A stretch of DNA of 64,000 bases. Source: Desulfobacteraceae bacterium (lineage in GTDB: Bacteria; Desulfobacterota; Desulfobacteria; Desulfobacterales; Desulfosalsimonadaceae). The notes beneath the pieces are model-generated. The model worked only from the letters and a program-made list of their open reading frames with translations. It searched no databases and was not told where the DNA came from. Position 1 is the stretch's first letter. Each line of letters starts with the position of its first letter. A program made the position numbers and the translations under genes. The stretch covers positions 1 to 64,000 of the forward strand of contig JAIPDS010000005.1 in the NCBI GenBank assembly GCA_021737565.1, read 5' to 3'. Positions 50,702 to 60,303 of the stretch are shown one piece after another.

Positions 50702-50920
50702 ATGAGTGACAGTGTTTACAAATTTATTGATCTGGTTGGCACAAGCAAGACATCGTGGGAAGATGCAGTAAAAAACGCAGTCGAGACAGCTTCCAAATCA
50801 TTGCGTGACACCAGAGTAGCCGAAGTCAAGGATCTTGACGTAAAAATCGAAGACGGCAAAGTGGCCCTGTTCCGGGCGGTTGTCAAGCTTTCCTTTAAGT
50901 ACCAATTGGGCCAGGATTAA
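50702..50920 (+). CDS. Dodecin family protein
   Basis: VYKFIDLVGTSKTSWEDAVKNAVETASKSLRDTRVAEVKDLDVKIEDGKV; RBS AGGAGG. Confidence 0.94.
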   Translation: MSDSVYKFIDLVGTSKTSWEDAVKNAVETASKSLRDTRVAEVKDLDVKIEDGKVALFRAVVKLSFKYQLGQD

Positions 50921-50926
50921 AAACCG

Positions 50927-50962
50927 GGCGGAAGGGGCGGTGTCTGTTATTCCCCTTCCGCC
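50927..50962. terminator. Hairpin after dodecin gene
   Basis: GGCGGAAGGGG (50927-50937) / CCCCTTCCGCC (50952-50962), 11-bp perfect stem. Confidence 0.6.
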
Positions 50963-51016
50963 AAACAGTAGTAGGATAGGAGCCTGATGAAGAAATTACA
51001 AGACCGGGATTTTCTC

Positions 51017-51279
51017 CTATCCCAGTGCTTCGGCGTTAAATGCAGCTCCGTGAGCTGAAAACCCGAAATCAAACAACAGGGTTCTTTTTTCGTCACCGGT
51101 GCTCGTCTGTATAAGCGCTGAAAACCGTGTTCCGCAAGGACGCTGTTTCTTACCTCGTTTCCCTTCAAAGGTACTGCCCTGTATATAATATCATTATTAT
51201 CCCGGGCCAGAATATCAATATAGTTGTCCTGGAGCGTCAATATTTCCACATGGCCCACGGGATTGACTGAAATGTTCAT
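51017..51279 (-). pseudogene. Frameshifted, truncated MBL-fold metallohydrolase N-terminal fragment
   Basis: MNISVNPVGHVEILTLQDNYIDILARDNNDIIYRAVPL...AEHGF in one frame continues as FSALIQTSTGDEKRTLLFDFGFSAHGAAFNAEALG* after a 1-nt shift, then ends before the HxHxDH region. Confidence 0.82.
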
Positions 51280-51469
51280 AATTGTCTCCTCATATAATAA
51301 TGTTGTTTTAGCAGGCACTGAGGGCGGGGCCTTTATACTATTTTATCCGGAAATCATTTGGACATAATTATGAGCATAAGACCAGAAGATTTTTAATCTG
51401 TCAAAAATCTATGATATGTTTGAATGAAATAAGGTAACAATAAAACAGTAAAGGCAGAAGGAGGCAGTT

Positions 51470-51820
51470 ATGGCAAAGTATCTGTTTATTCTCGGCAAAG
51501 ATGACAACGAGGCTGCCACAAGATGTTTTCAGTTTGCTAAAGTGGCAAAGGACAAGGGCCACGAAGTGGAAATGTTTTTTATAGACGGCGGGGTGATGTG
51601 GGCGGACAAAAACCGCGATTTAACACAAAAGACCGTCACTGGTGATAGTCCGGGAGACTATTTGCCCGGGCTTGTGGAAAAGGAAGTGCCGTGCGGGGTT
51701 TGAATTCCCTGCGCAAAATCCCGCCAGGTTGGCGAGGAAGTGTTTTATCACAATATGTACCTTGGAGGTGCTCCCAAAATCATCGAGATTGCAGAAGAGG
51801 CAAGGGTCTTTAATTTTTAG
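51470..51820 (+). CDS. Putative selenoprotein, DsrE-like family (in-frame TGA at 51701-51703 read as Sec)
   Basis: MAKYLFILGKDDNEAATRCFQFAKVAKDKGHEVEMFFIDGGVMWA...VPCGV-U-IPCAKSRQVGEEVFYHNMYLGGAPKIIEIAEEARVFNF*. Homology-like sequence continues in frame past TGA. Confidence 0.8.
51719..51738 (+). promoter_or_regulatory. Candidate bacterial SECIS hairpin
   Basis: UCC-CGCCA-GGU-UGGCG-A-GGA; apical GGU loop about 24 nt after TGA. Confidence 0.65.
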
Positions 51821-51830
51821 GCATTAAAAC

Positions 51831-51859
51831 AGGAGCCGCTTTTTGCGGCTCCTGTTTTT
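51831..51859 (+). terminator. Rho-independent terminator
   Basis: AGGAGCCGC-TTTTT-GCGGCTCCT followed by GTTTTTC. Confidence 0.85.
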
Positions 51860-51891
51860 CACAACAGTTAAAAGATTGATTTCAGGCACTG

Positions 51892-52383
51892 CTATGGCTG
51901 CACCTTCTTTGCTCCGCCTGCTTTATTTACTTTATTTTTAAGCCTGCCGTAATAGGGAGCCTTTGACAGATATAGCGCCCCGAGCGGATTATGGGCAAAA
52001 ACCCTGTCTTTTACCGCAAGCACGGTCATCGGAGCTTCGCAGTATTTCATAAACAGGGTGTCATGTCCTATGCAAAGACCCAGCATGACAGCAAAATCCA
52101 CTTTTTCTTCGTTTAACACCATGGCCTGGGAAATCGGGTTACACATTGTCTCCACCATCTCCGGGCCGGGTATTTTTTCGTCCTCCCCTATATCGATTGT
52201 CTCCTTCGGGCTCTGGCCGACCTTGCAGCGCACAGAGACAACCTCAAAGCCCTTTCTTTCGAGAATGCCAGTGAGCATCATTGCTTCATTGGCAAGTCCG
52301 GCGCAAAAAGCAATACCAAGTTTTGTGTAATTGCATTTTTGGGAAAACCTGTTATTTTCTTTTTCCTTCTCCATTACTGTCAC
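51892..52383 (-). CDS. DUF1847-like protein (short form)
   Basis: YTKLGIAFCAGLANEAMMLTGILERKGFEVVSVRCKVGQ...CNPISQAMVLNEEKVDFAVMLGLCIGHDTLFMKYCEAPMTVLAVKDRVFAHNPLGALY. Start GTG 52383 or ATG 52374. Confidence 0.72.
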   Translation of the reverse strand: MTVMEKEKENNRFSQKCNYTKLGIAFCAGLANEAMMLTGILERKGFEVVSVRCKVGQSPKETIDIGEDEKIPGPEMVETMCNPISQAMVLNEEKVDFAVMLGLCIGHDTLFMKYCEAPMTVLAVKDRVFAHNPLGALYLSKAPYYGRLKNKVNKAGGAKKVQP

Positions 52384-52420
52384 AGTTAAAGATGAGGGAT
52401 TTAATGGGTTTTAGAGGTAA

Positions 52421-52458
52421 AAAACCGCAGGGGGTCATCAAATTTCCCCTGCGGTTTT
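52421..52458. terminator. Bidirectional terminator-like hairpin
   Basis: AAAACCGCAGGGG / CCCCTGCGGTTTT. Confidence 0.7.
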
Positions 52459-52504
52459 GCGTAATATCCTGAAACATCGGCATAATTCTGCCTTTAGGCA
52501 GGCT

Positions 52505-54592
52505 CTATCCGTTTAAGTCACCGAATTTTTTGCCTTCATTGACAAGTTTTTCCAGAAGCCCTGCCGGCTTCCACTCGTCTCCGAATTTTGCCTCGTATTT
52601 CTTCATGGTCTCAAGTACCTTGTCCAATCCCACAAGATCGGCGTAAAACATCGGACCACCCCGGTATATCGGCCATCCATAGCCGTTTACCCATATCACG
52701 TCAAGGTCGCTGGGCCTGACTGCAATTTTTTCCTCGATAATTTTAGCACCTTCATTGATAATCGGGTAAATGCAGCGCTCCAGTATTTCCTCATCGGTAA
52801 TGTCGTCTCTTCTCTTTATGCCCTGCTTTGCGGCAAAGTCGGCTATGATCTTTTCAACTTCCGGATCCTGTATCGGAGTTCTGCTTCCTTTTTCATACTT
52901 GTAGTATCCTGCACCGGATTTCTGCCCCAGCCGGCCCATTTCACACAGAACTTCCTGAAGGGTTCGGCTGTTTGAATTATCCCTGTCCCAGCCAACGTCT
53001 ATTCCTATGAGATCTGCAAGGGCAAAGGGGCCCATGGGAAATCCGAAATCATAGATGACCTTGTCAATCTGGGTAGGCGGTGCACCTTCGAGCACGAGTC
53101 TTTCTGATTCCCTTTTGCGCTGGGCAAACATTCTGTTGCCGGCAAAACCGTAACATACGCCGACTACGGCCGCGATTTTCCTGATCTTTCTGGCGATTGC
53201 CAGGGCTGTTGCAAGCACCTCCTTGGAGGTTTTCTCTGCACGCACGATCTCCAGCAGCCTCATCACGTTGGCAGGAGAGAAAAAGTGGAGCCCCAGTACC
53301 CATTCGGGGCGACCGGTCTCTGCTGCTATTTCATTTACGTCAAGATAGGACGTGTTAGTGGCCAGTATGGCCCCGTCTTTGCATATGGAGTCAAGTCTTT
53401 TGAAGATATCTTTTTTAAGGTCTATGTTTTCATAGACCGCCTCTATTACAAGATCCACATCAGAAAGGTCTTCCATGGACATTGTGCCGGTGATAAGTCC
53501 CATGCGCTTTTCAACATCATCCTGGGTCATCTTGCCCTTGGAGGCGCTCCTTTCGTAATTGTCCCGGATGACGCCAAGGCCCCTGTCGAGGAAATCCTGC
53601 TTCTGGTCAACTATTTTCACCGGAATTCCGGCATTGGCAAAATTCATTGCAATGCCGCCTCCCATGGTGCCAGCACCGATTATACCGACCTTGTTGATAT
53701 CATAGGTTGGTGTATCTTTAGGAATATCGGGTATTTTTGACACCTGACGTTCTGCGAAAAAGTAATAGCGCTGGGCTGCAGACTGGGAACCTTCCATAAG
53801 TTCAGCAAAAAGCTGGCGTTCGTATTTTACGCCCTCCTTAAAGGGCTTATTCACGGCAGCTTCCACGGCTTTTATACAAGCCTCCGGCGCCTCGAACCCC
53901 CTGAAACGCCTGGCGTTTTTTTTGCGGAACTCATCAAATATTTCAGGATGCTCCCTGGCATAGGCGATCTGGTCTTCTTTTTCGCTGACTTTGACAATGG
54001 GCCTTTTTTCAGAAAGAACCTTTTTTGCAAAAGCAACGGCGGCATCTTCCAGCTCGCCTTCGGCAATTTCGTCTATCAGCCCGGAATCCAGTGCTTCCTT
54101 AACACCGATCGGGTTTCCGGAAGTGATCATGTTAAGCGCCTTTTCAACCCCCATAACCCTGGGAAGTCGCTGGGTGCCGCTGGCGCCGGGAAGCAGTCCC
54201 AGTTTTACCTCGGGCAGTCCGAAGGAAGCGTTTTTGACGGCTATTCTGAAATGACAGCTAAGCGCTGTTTCAAGCCCGCCGCCGAACGTGGTCCCCTGAA
54301 TTGCGGCGACTACGGGTTTCGAGCAGTTTTCGATCTTTCCAAGCACATCCGGCAGATGCGGTTCTTCCATGGGTTTGCCGAACTCCCGGATGTCTGCTCC
54401 TGCACTGAAGGCCCGGCCGCGGCCCATAATTACCATGGCTTCTATATCGCTGTCTTTCTCAGCCATTTCAATCCCGTCTGCAAGGCCTTTGCGGACCTTT
54501 ATTCCCAGGGCATTTACAGGCGGGTTGTCAATGGCCAGGATGCCGATATTGTCTTTTTTTTCAAGGGATACTGCTGACGTGATCTCGGTCAT
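52505..54592 (-). CDS. Enoyl-CoA hydratase / 3-hydroxyacyl-CoA dehydrogenase bifunctional enzyme (FadB/FadJ-like)
   Basis: [30 protein letters not shown], then [39 protein letters not shown]. Confidence 0.95.
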   Translation of the reverse strand: MTEITSAVSLEKKDNIGILAIDNPPVNALGIKVRKGLADGIEMAEKDSDIEAMVIMGRGRAFSAGADIREFGKPMEEPHLPDVLGKIENCSKPVVAAIQGTTFGGGLETALSCHFRIAVKNASFGLPEVKLGLLPGASGTQRLPRVMGVEKALNMITSGNPIGVKEALDSGLIDEIAEGELEDAAVAFAKKVLSEKRPIVKVSEKEDQIAYAREHPEIFDEFRKKNARRFRGFEAPEACIKAVEAAVNKPFKEGVKYERQLFAELMEGSQSAAQRYYFFAERQVSKIPDIPKDTPTYDINKVGIIGAGTMGGGIAMNFANAGIPVKIVDQKQDFLDRGLGVIRDNYERSASKGKMTQDDVEKRMGLITGTMSMEDLSDVDLVIEAVYENIDLKKDIFKRLDSICKDGAILATNTSYLDVNEIAAETGRPEWVLGLHFFSPANVMRLLEIVRAEKTSKEVLATALAIARKIRKIAAVVGVCYGFAGNRMFAQRKRESERLVLEGAPPTQIDKVIYDFGFPMGPFALADLIGIDVGWDRDNSNSRTLQEVLCEMGRLGQKSGAGYYKYEKGSRTPIQDPEVEKIIADFAAKQGIKRRDDITDEEILERCIYPIINEGAKIIEEKIAVRPSDLDVIWVNGYGWPIYRGGPMFYADLVGLDKVLETMKKYEAKFGDEWKPAGLLEKLVNEGKKFGDLNG

Positions 54593-54669
54593 TTGCTTTC
54601 TCCTGTATACCTGTCTGTAATTTGTGACTTGGCGTTAAAACAGTAGGAATAGAACTATTGTAAACCGGA

Positions 54670-55872
54670 TCAGGAGTCCCTTTCAATAATAGTGGCAACA
54701 CCCTGTCCGCCGCCGCAGCATGCATTGGCAAGACCCCATCGGGCGTTTTTCATCTCAAGGATTCTTGCCAGGGTACCGATCAGCCGGTTGCCGGTTGCTC
54801 CCAGCGGATGGCCTATGGCGGTGCCGCCGCCCATGATATTAACCCGGTCCGGATCTATACCGAGTTCCTTTATGCAGTTTAAGGCCACAATGCAGAAAGC
54901 CTCGTTGATTTCCCAGTAGTCGATGTCTTTTACATCAAGCCCCGCCTTTTCAAGAGCCAGGCGCGAGGCGGGAACCGGCCCCTTGCCCATTACAGTGGGA
55001 TCAACTCCGGCAAACCCGATTGAGCGGATAGTGGCCAGGGGCTTGAGCCCTTTTTCCTTTGCTTTTTCTTTTGACATAAGGATTACGGAAGTTGCCGCGG
55101 CATTTAGCGGCGAGGAATTACCTGCGGTGATCACCCCGTCTTCCTTGAAGGCCGGCTTAAGCCCCTTGACACCTTCATAGGTCGCACCGTGCCGTACACC
55201 CATGTCCTTATCAACCAGCATTTTCGAACCGTCAGCCTGCTCGGCCTCTATGGGCAGGATTTCATCGTCAAAAAAGCCTTCCTTTTGGGCCTTTTCCGCC
55301 AGATTGTGGGAGCGGGTGCCCCATTCATCCATTTCCTCTTTTGTAATATCTGTCTGGGAATAAAGTTTTTCCGCGGTAAGTCCCATATTGGTTGTTGTCA
55401 TAAAGTCCCAGTGCGCCATGGATTCGTCTTCAAAAAAACGCGTATTAGGGCTTATGGCACCTTCCTTTTCCCGCAGTGCCATTCCGTAGTTTCTTGTCTG
55501 ATGTTCCATACCACCAACCAGGACCGTGTCCGCAAATCCCATGGCGATTTCCATAAAACCTATTTGGATGCCGGCCATTGAGGAGCCGCACTGCTGGTCC
55601 ACGAATTTGGCGGGTATGGTTTCGGGCAGATTGGCAAGGAAAATGGGATATCTGCCGCCGTAGGTAAAGTTTTCATAAACGCCGACTGCCACGCCCACGA
55701 GAAAATCATCCACTTCGGCAGGCTCCACCTTGCTTTTTTTAAGAACCTCGGGCAAAAGCTTTGCTAAAAGGTCATCCGCCCGTAATTTATGAAAAACATC
55801 CCTTTCGGGCGCTGTCGGCCTGGACCTGGATTGAGGTGTTCTTAAGTACCCAACGATGACGACATCTCTCAT
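54670..55872 (-). CDS. Thiolase family acetyl-CoA acyltransferase
   Basis: QQCGSSMAGIQIG, NSSPLNAAATSVILMS, GGGTAIGHPLGATGNRLIGTL, GLANACCGGGQGVATI. Confidence 0.96.
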   Translation of the reverse strand: MRDVVIVGYLRTPQSRSRPTAPERDVFHKLRADDLLAKLLPEVLKKSKVEPAEVDDFLVGVAVGVYENFTYGGRYPIFLANLPETIPAKFVDQQCGSSMAGIQIGFMEIAMGFADTVLVGGMEHQTRNYGMALREKEGAISPNTRFFEDESMAHWDFMTTTNMGLTAEKLYSQTDITKEEMDEWGTRSHNLAEKAQKEGFFDDEILPIEAEQADGSKMLVDKDMGVRHGATYEGVKGLKPAFKEDGVITAGNSSPLNAAATSVILMSKEKAKEKGLKPLATIRSIGFAGVDPTVMGKGPVPASRLALEKAGLDVKDIDYWEINEAFCIVALNCIKELGIDPDRVNIMGGGTAIGHPLGATGNRLIGTLARILEMKNARWGLANACCGGGQGVATIIERDS

Positions 55873-56079
55873 TTTTTTACCTCCTTGAATTGTTGTTGAA
55901 GATTGTAAGGGCTTTCAGCAATTTCGGGCTTGTTTTCCGCAATTGGCCGTTAGCATAATTCACACAGGGGTTACAATCTATTTTAATTCCCATAATTGCG
56001 CAATAATGTCAAGCACTGAAAAAATGATGCCAGGTTCACCGCCGGGTTCAAAACATGCTTCAAGGCGCCGGAAAATAAG

Positions 56080-56898
56080 CTATTTTCTTTTTCCGGCTCT
56101 TTTGAGGGCATTTTCAATAAAAAGCTCGGTTCTTACTTTTCGCCCAACGCTTTCCGTGGGGGCAAGCCGCCTTACAAAATCAATTTCCCGGTCAGTCGGG
56201 TGATCCGTTTGTGAAAGATTCGGCGAGACTTTCAGGTCCCAGGGAACCTCCTTTCGTACCTCTTCTATTGTAACACCGGGATGTATCCGGGAGAGATACA
56301 TTTCCTTTGTTTCAGGGTCAAACCTGAACACGCCCCTGGTGCTCAGCAGCATCGAGGGGCCGGAGCCTTGGGGATAGAGGCCCGAGTCATCCCTGCTGCT
56401 GCCGCCTTCGAGATAGCCGGGAGAGGTAAAATAATCAAGTTTCTCAACAAACTGGCCGCCCCGCAATGTCAGCACTGTTTTTTTCGCATATGATATGAAA
56501 TCCGCTGCTCCTCCCGAGCCGGGAAGTCTAAGTTCTGGATTCCGGTAATCGCCCACGCAAGTGGTATTAACATTTCCGTATTTGTCAATCTGGCCGACGC
56601 CGAGAAAACAGACATCCACGAACCCGCGGTATGTCATGGTAAATGCGGAAAACAAATCTGTGGCGTATGAAAATCCCTGGCACGAGTGTGCATCGGCAAT
56701 GTGATTAAGGGGCACCAGAGGTTCGAAGTCTATAATTCCCGACTCCATCATCAACGTGGCATTGGGTGCATAAAGAGCCTTGGCAAGTGCCCCTGCCGTG
56801 GTGGGCAGCCCAACACCCAGCATAACATTCTGGTAATCCTTTATTTCTTTTGCACAGGTAATGATCAGCAGTTCGTTTAATGTATATTTCTTACTCAT
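56080..56898 (-). CDS. CoA-transferase subunit beta
   Basis: MSKKYTLNELLIITCAKEIKDYQNVMLGVGLPTTAGALAKALYAPNATLMMESG; start at internal Met overlapping upstream alpha subunit stop. Confidence 0.9.
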   Translation of the reverse strand: MSKKYTLNELLIITCAKEIKDYQNVMLGVGLPTTAGALAKALYAPNATLMMESGIIDFEPLVPLNHIADAHSCQGFSYATDLFSAFTMTYRGFVDVCFLGVGQIDKYGNVNTTCVGDYRNPELRLPGSGGAADFISYAKKTVLTLRGGQFVEKLDYFTSPGYLEGGSSRDDSGLYPQGSGPSMLLSTRGVFRFDPETKEMYLSRIHPGVTIEEVRKEVPWDLKVSPNLSQTDHPTDREIDFVRRLAPTESVGRKVRTELFIENALKRAGKRK

Positions 56899-57940
56899 AA
56901 AGCATGCCCCTTTCATCCAGCAGCTTTTCCATTTCATCAAGCGTAATTCCCATGGAACGTTCTTTTCCCTTTTCATCCCAGGCGGAAGTAAAGGCCGCGC
57001 CATAGTTTGCAGGTGCCGAATAAAAGGGCTTGGCGCGCAGCCTGTCGAGCATGCCGGAGCCGTATTTATTGATATAGTGGTTTATATAGGTCTCTCTGTC
57101 AGGACAGCCGTATACCCATTCATCCATCCATTCCTTTACTTTATCAGCTCTTGTGTTTGCATTGGTGAACATGCCGTAGAAAAAAAGATCCCGGTTGTAA
57201 TATCCGAGAACTTCGGTGGGATGAACCCCCCAGGGTGCCTCCACGACCGCGTTTACGCGAAAGGCCGGTATAATTGTGAAATTCGGGCTTCTTTTTATCA
57301 CGTCATGGTCCACAATCTCTTCGCAGGAAACGATAATTCTGTCGCTGCACAGCGCAGCCGCTGCCACGCTTCCAAGAGCACCCCAATACTGGGCATTTCC
57401 GTACTTGTCCGCCCTCTGCACATGGACGATACACACGTCCGGATTTGCCGCCGGAACCGTGAGCACCTTCTTTCCGGTATAAGGACACTCTATTACCCTG
57501 TACTTGTCCTTGCCCATAAAACTGCGCTTTTTGAAAAGATCGGTTTTCATCACGCCTTCGAGCACGGGCATAAAGGTAAAGCCATGCATTCCAGCAGCCA
57601 GGCGTGCATTGTAGTTGAAATTGGTGTAGTCCTCCATTTCGATGGAGCCGTCCTGCAGGGCACGCTCCACGGCTCCGCCTCCTGTTTTTCCGCCCGAGCG
57701 CATCACGTAGGTTGTAACCAGCCGGTCCACGCAGCCCGCGTTGACAAGAATATCCACATCCAGAATTCCGGACTGGGAATAAAGCGTAAAGTTTTCTTTC
57801 TGCTGCCTGCAGATTTCAAAAACCAGCTCAGTGCAGGTTCCCACGGTATAATTGCCGATAATAAGCTCATCGCCGTCATGCACAAAACTGCTTACAGCTT
57901 CCCGGCCGCTCATAACCTTGTTTTCATTGTTTTGCGTCAT
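56891..57940 (-). CDS. CoA-transferase subunit alpha
   Basis: AVSSFVHDGDELIIGNYTVGTCTELVFEICRQ...; paired with beta subunit. Confidence 0.9.
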   Translation of the reverse strand: MTQNNENKVMSGREAVSSFVHDGDELIIGNYTVGTCTELVFEICRQQKENFTLYSQSGILDVDILVNAGCVDRLVTTYVMRSGGKTGGGAVERALQDGSIEMEDYTNFNYNARLAAGMHGFTFMPVLEGVMKTDLFKKRSFMGKDKYRVIECPYTGKKVLTVPAANPDVCIVHVQRADKYGNAQYWGALGSVAAAALCSDRIIVSCEEIVDHDVIKRSPNFTIIPAFRVNAVVEAPWGVHPTEVLGYYNRDLFFYGMFTNANTRADKVKEWMDEWVYGCPDRETYINHYINKYGSGMLDRLRAKPFYSAPANYGAAFTSAWDEKGKERSMGITLDEMEKLLDERGMLYE

Positions 57941-58303
57941 TAAGCCTCCATTTGTTTATATTGAGTATATTACGGCTTTATTAAGCAAAGGAAAGGGAAA
58001 AATAAAGGGCCAGGGGTTATAGAACATTGGAACAGAGGGGAATGGGTGCGTTTTTCAATGATCCAGCCCCCGGCCCGGGTATGCACTTATTTGTTTCTCC
58101 GCTTAAGCACAACGGAATCAACGTTTTAATCTTTAAGCATGATTCAGAATTTATAACATGTCAATAATTAACTTTTATAGCGTGATTTTTTTTATTCCAT
58201 AATACGGAAATACAAAAAACAACAAAGAAAGCTCTGGGATTTAAGAAGGAAGGGGTAAAAAAATAAGGTTCATCCGATTCTATATGTCCTTCTGGAAAAC
58301 TGA

Positions 58304-58729
58304 TTACAGAGAATTTAGCCATTGTACAGAGATTATACCTGCGTCATCCAGTGCTTTGAATTCAGGGTCGCCCGTTAGCAGAGTAGCGTCATAGATTTGG
58401 GCAGTTGCCGCAGCGAATGAATCGGCATAGGACAACGGGAATGAAGCTTTTATGGAAGCCGCTGAAAGCAGGAGTTCTTCATCAATCCTGTCGATCAAGG
58501 ACAGCGGAAAATCTTTAATGCGGGCGTAGGCAAAATCCGCTGTCTGCCTACCCTGTTCCCGAAGCAGGATATAGTACACTTCACCAGCTTGAAGGGCATG
58601 GAGAAGGAGTTTGCATTGATTCTTGCGGGCAGACAGTAAAAGGTTCTGTATAAATTCCGCAAATGGCTCGTCTTCCAAATATCCGATAAGGGCATAGCTG
58701 TCGAGAACATAAAGATTTTCTTTAGCCAC
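58304..58729 (-). CDS. vapC: PIN-domain toxin (VapC-like)
   Basis: YVLDSYALIGYL, YADSFAAATAQ, LLTGDPEF acidic residues; overlaps antitoxin by 8 bp. Confidence 0.87.
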   Translation of the reverse strand: MAKENLYVLDSYALIGYLEDEPFAEFIQNLLLSARKNQCKLLLHALQAGEVYYILLREQGRQTADFAYARIKDFPLSLIDRIDEELLLSAASIKASFPLSYADSFAAATAQIYDATLLTGDPEFKALDDAGIISVQWLNSL

Positions 58730-58970
58730 GCTTTTCCTCTTTTAATCGGTCTTCGCGCCTATTTTTCAGCAGTTTTTCCAATAGGCCGGATTTCCGAATC
58801 ATGCCGCGTGCCGCAAGAACAGAATCTTCCGAATCCGGCACCATCAATACCCCTTCACCTTTTTGGACCCAATGAATGACGCTATGCGGCTTCATACCGT
58901 AACGTGCCCGGATTTTCTTGGGGATTACGATTTGCCCTTTTGATGTTACTTTTGATTTTAGTTTTTCCAT
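58722..58970 (-). CDS. vapB: AbrB/SpoVT-type antitoxin (VapB-like)
   Basis: KSKVTSKGQIVIPKKIRARYGMKPHSVIHW swapped-hairpin AbrB motif. Confidence 0.9.
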   Translation of the reverse strand: MEKLKSKVTSKGQIVIPKKIRARYGMKPHSVIHWVQKGEGVLMVPDSEDSVLAARGMIRKSGLLEKLLKNRREDRLKEEKRG

Positions 58971-59219
58971 GACAATTTACCCTTTCATTCCGGATTATGT
59001 CAGTTACTATAATCACAAAGTAAGAATTTGTCAAGAAATTTGTCTTACAAAATTTGAAACTCTCTGTAGGCCGGATCTTTAATTTGGATCCCTTGCATGC
59101 GCGGGGATCGACATAGTCGCACCCAAAGCCACACCGCCAATATCGGTGTTAACTGGTTGGAAAAAGTTGAATTCTCTTAAGAATTTTTTTAAACTTACAA
59201 GACGCTTACAAACAAGAAA

Positions 59220-59240
59220 GGCGGCCTTTTGCGGGCCGCC
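59220..59240 (-). terminator. Terminator downstream of tRNA-Phe
   Basis: GGCGGCC-cgcaaaa-GGCCGCC followed by TTTCTTGTTT on the minus strand. Confidence 0.75.
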
Positions 59241-59258
59241 TTAACTTATTGATTTTAT

Positions 59259-59334
59259 TGGTGCCGAGGGGCGGATTTGAACCACCGACACGGGGATTTT
59301 CAGTCACCTGCTCTACCGACTGAGCTACCTCGGC
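59259..59334 (-). tRNA. tRNA-Phe (anticodon GAA), CCA encoded
   Basis: GCCGAGGTAGCTCAGTCGGTAGAGCAGGTGACTGAAAATCCCCGTGTCGGTGGTTCAAATCCGCCCCTCGGCACCA, 76 nt cloverleaf. Confidence 0.97.
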
Positions 59335-59381
59335 TTGGCTCTCGTTTTTCGATAGATATATAAGGAACGACCCGGAGTGTG

Positions 59382-60122
59382 TCAAGGACTTTTTTGAAGA
59401 TCGCCAAACAGGTACTGGGCCAGGCTGCAGGCTGTCAGCGCAGCGGTTTCGGCCCTTAAAATCCGGGGGCCGAGCGAGGCGAATCGCAATCCCTTGATTT
59501 CCGCCAGCCTGGCCTCATTTTCAGAGAATCCGCCTTCAGGACCGAGCATCAGCAGAACAGAGCCCGGATTGGCCACTGAACCGACATCAATGGGTGAATC
59601 GGTCTCCTCCCAGAAAAAAAGAGCCAGATCCACGGTATCAGCCAGATTAAGAACATCAGAGAATTCCATTGCGGAAGAAATTTCAGGGACAATAGTCCTT
59701 TTGCATTGCTTTATCGCCTCCACGGCAATGGAGCGCCATCTTTTCAGACGCTTTTCCTGCCGCCGGGGGTCAGGACGAGCCACTGTTCTTTCGCTAAACA
59801 TGGGAATCCAGCGTGTTATGCCGAGTTCGGTTGTCTGCCTGAGAAGATCATCCATCTTGTTATCCTTTAAAAAGCCCTGGGCAAGGATTAATTCAATATC
59901 AGGGTCAGCCTGTCCGGCTGCCTGCGCAATTATTTCCACGCGCACGGCTTTTTTCCCAAAACCGGAGATCCGCGCTCTAAAACACCTGCCAGTCCCGTCT
60001 ACCAGGTCAATGTCTTCTCCTTCGGTCAGCCTGAGGACCCTGCGTATGTGATCGGCCTGGCTGCCTGAAATCCTGGGTTCCGGTTTTTCAAGTTCTGCGG
60101 GGTCAACATAGAATCGTCGCAT
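59382..60122 (-). CDS. rsmE: 16S rRNA (uracil1498-N3)-methyltransferase
   Basis: RRFYVDP, HIRRVLRL, LMLGPEGGFSENEARLAEIKGLRFASLGPRILRAETAALTA. Confidence 0.95.
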   Translation of the reverse strand: MRRFYVDPAELEKPEPRISGSQADHIRRVLRLTEGEDIDLVDGTGRCFRARISGFGKKAVRVEIIAQAAGQADPDIELILAQGFLKDNKMDDLLRQTTELGITRWIPMFSERTVARPDPRRQEKRLKRWRSIAVEAIKQCKRTIVPEISSAMEFSDVLNLADTVDLALFFWEETDSPIDVGSVANPGSVLLMLGPEGGFSENEARLAEIKGLRFASLGPRILRAETAALTACSLAQYLFGDLQKSP

Positions 60123-60303
60123 AATTGTTTAATATTACGACAAGCTTTTGCTTGCAAATAATTTCGGGCAAATTTAACATCGAACTGTATTCCGCTGCGT
60201 GCAAATCCCCAAAATTCTTGACAACACGGGCATGTTAAGATAGTAGTTGTAAAGAGATTTTATTAAAGCTTTATATGGGCCTTTTCCAAGAGGAGGATTC
60301 CGG

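Noticed and set aside
53948-54577. 209-aa plus-strand ORF
   Set aside because: Shadow ORF opposite the enoyl-CoA hydratase/3-HCDH gene.
52505-57940. Novel catabolic pathway in the CoA-transferase/thiolase/FadB-like cluster
   Set aside because: All families are standard anaerobic fatty-acid or aromatic beta-oxidation types; substrate cannot be inferred from sequence alone.
56861-57943. 360-aa plus-strand ORF
   Set aside because: Antisense to the well-supported CoA-transferase alpha gene; composition is typical of a shadow ORF.
58304-58970. VapBC module as a novel defence system
   Set aside because: Ordinary AbrB-type antitoxin plus PIN toxin arrangement; annotated only.
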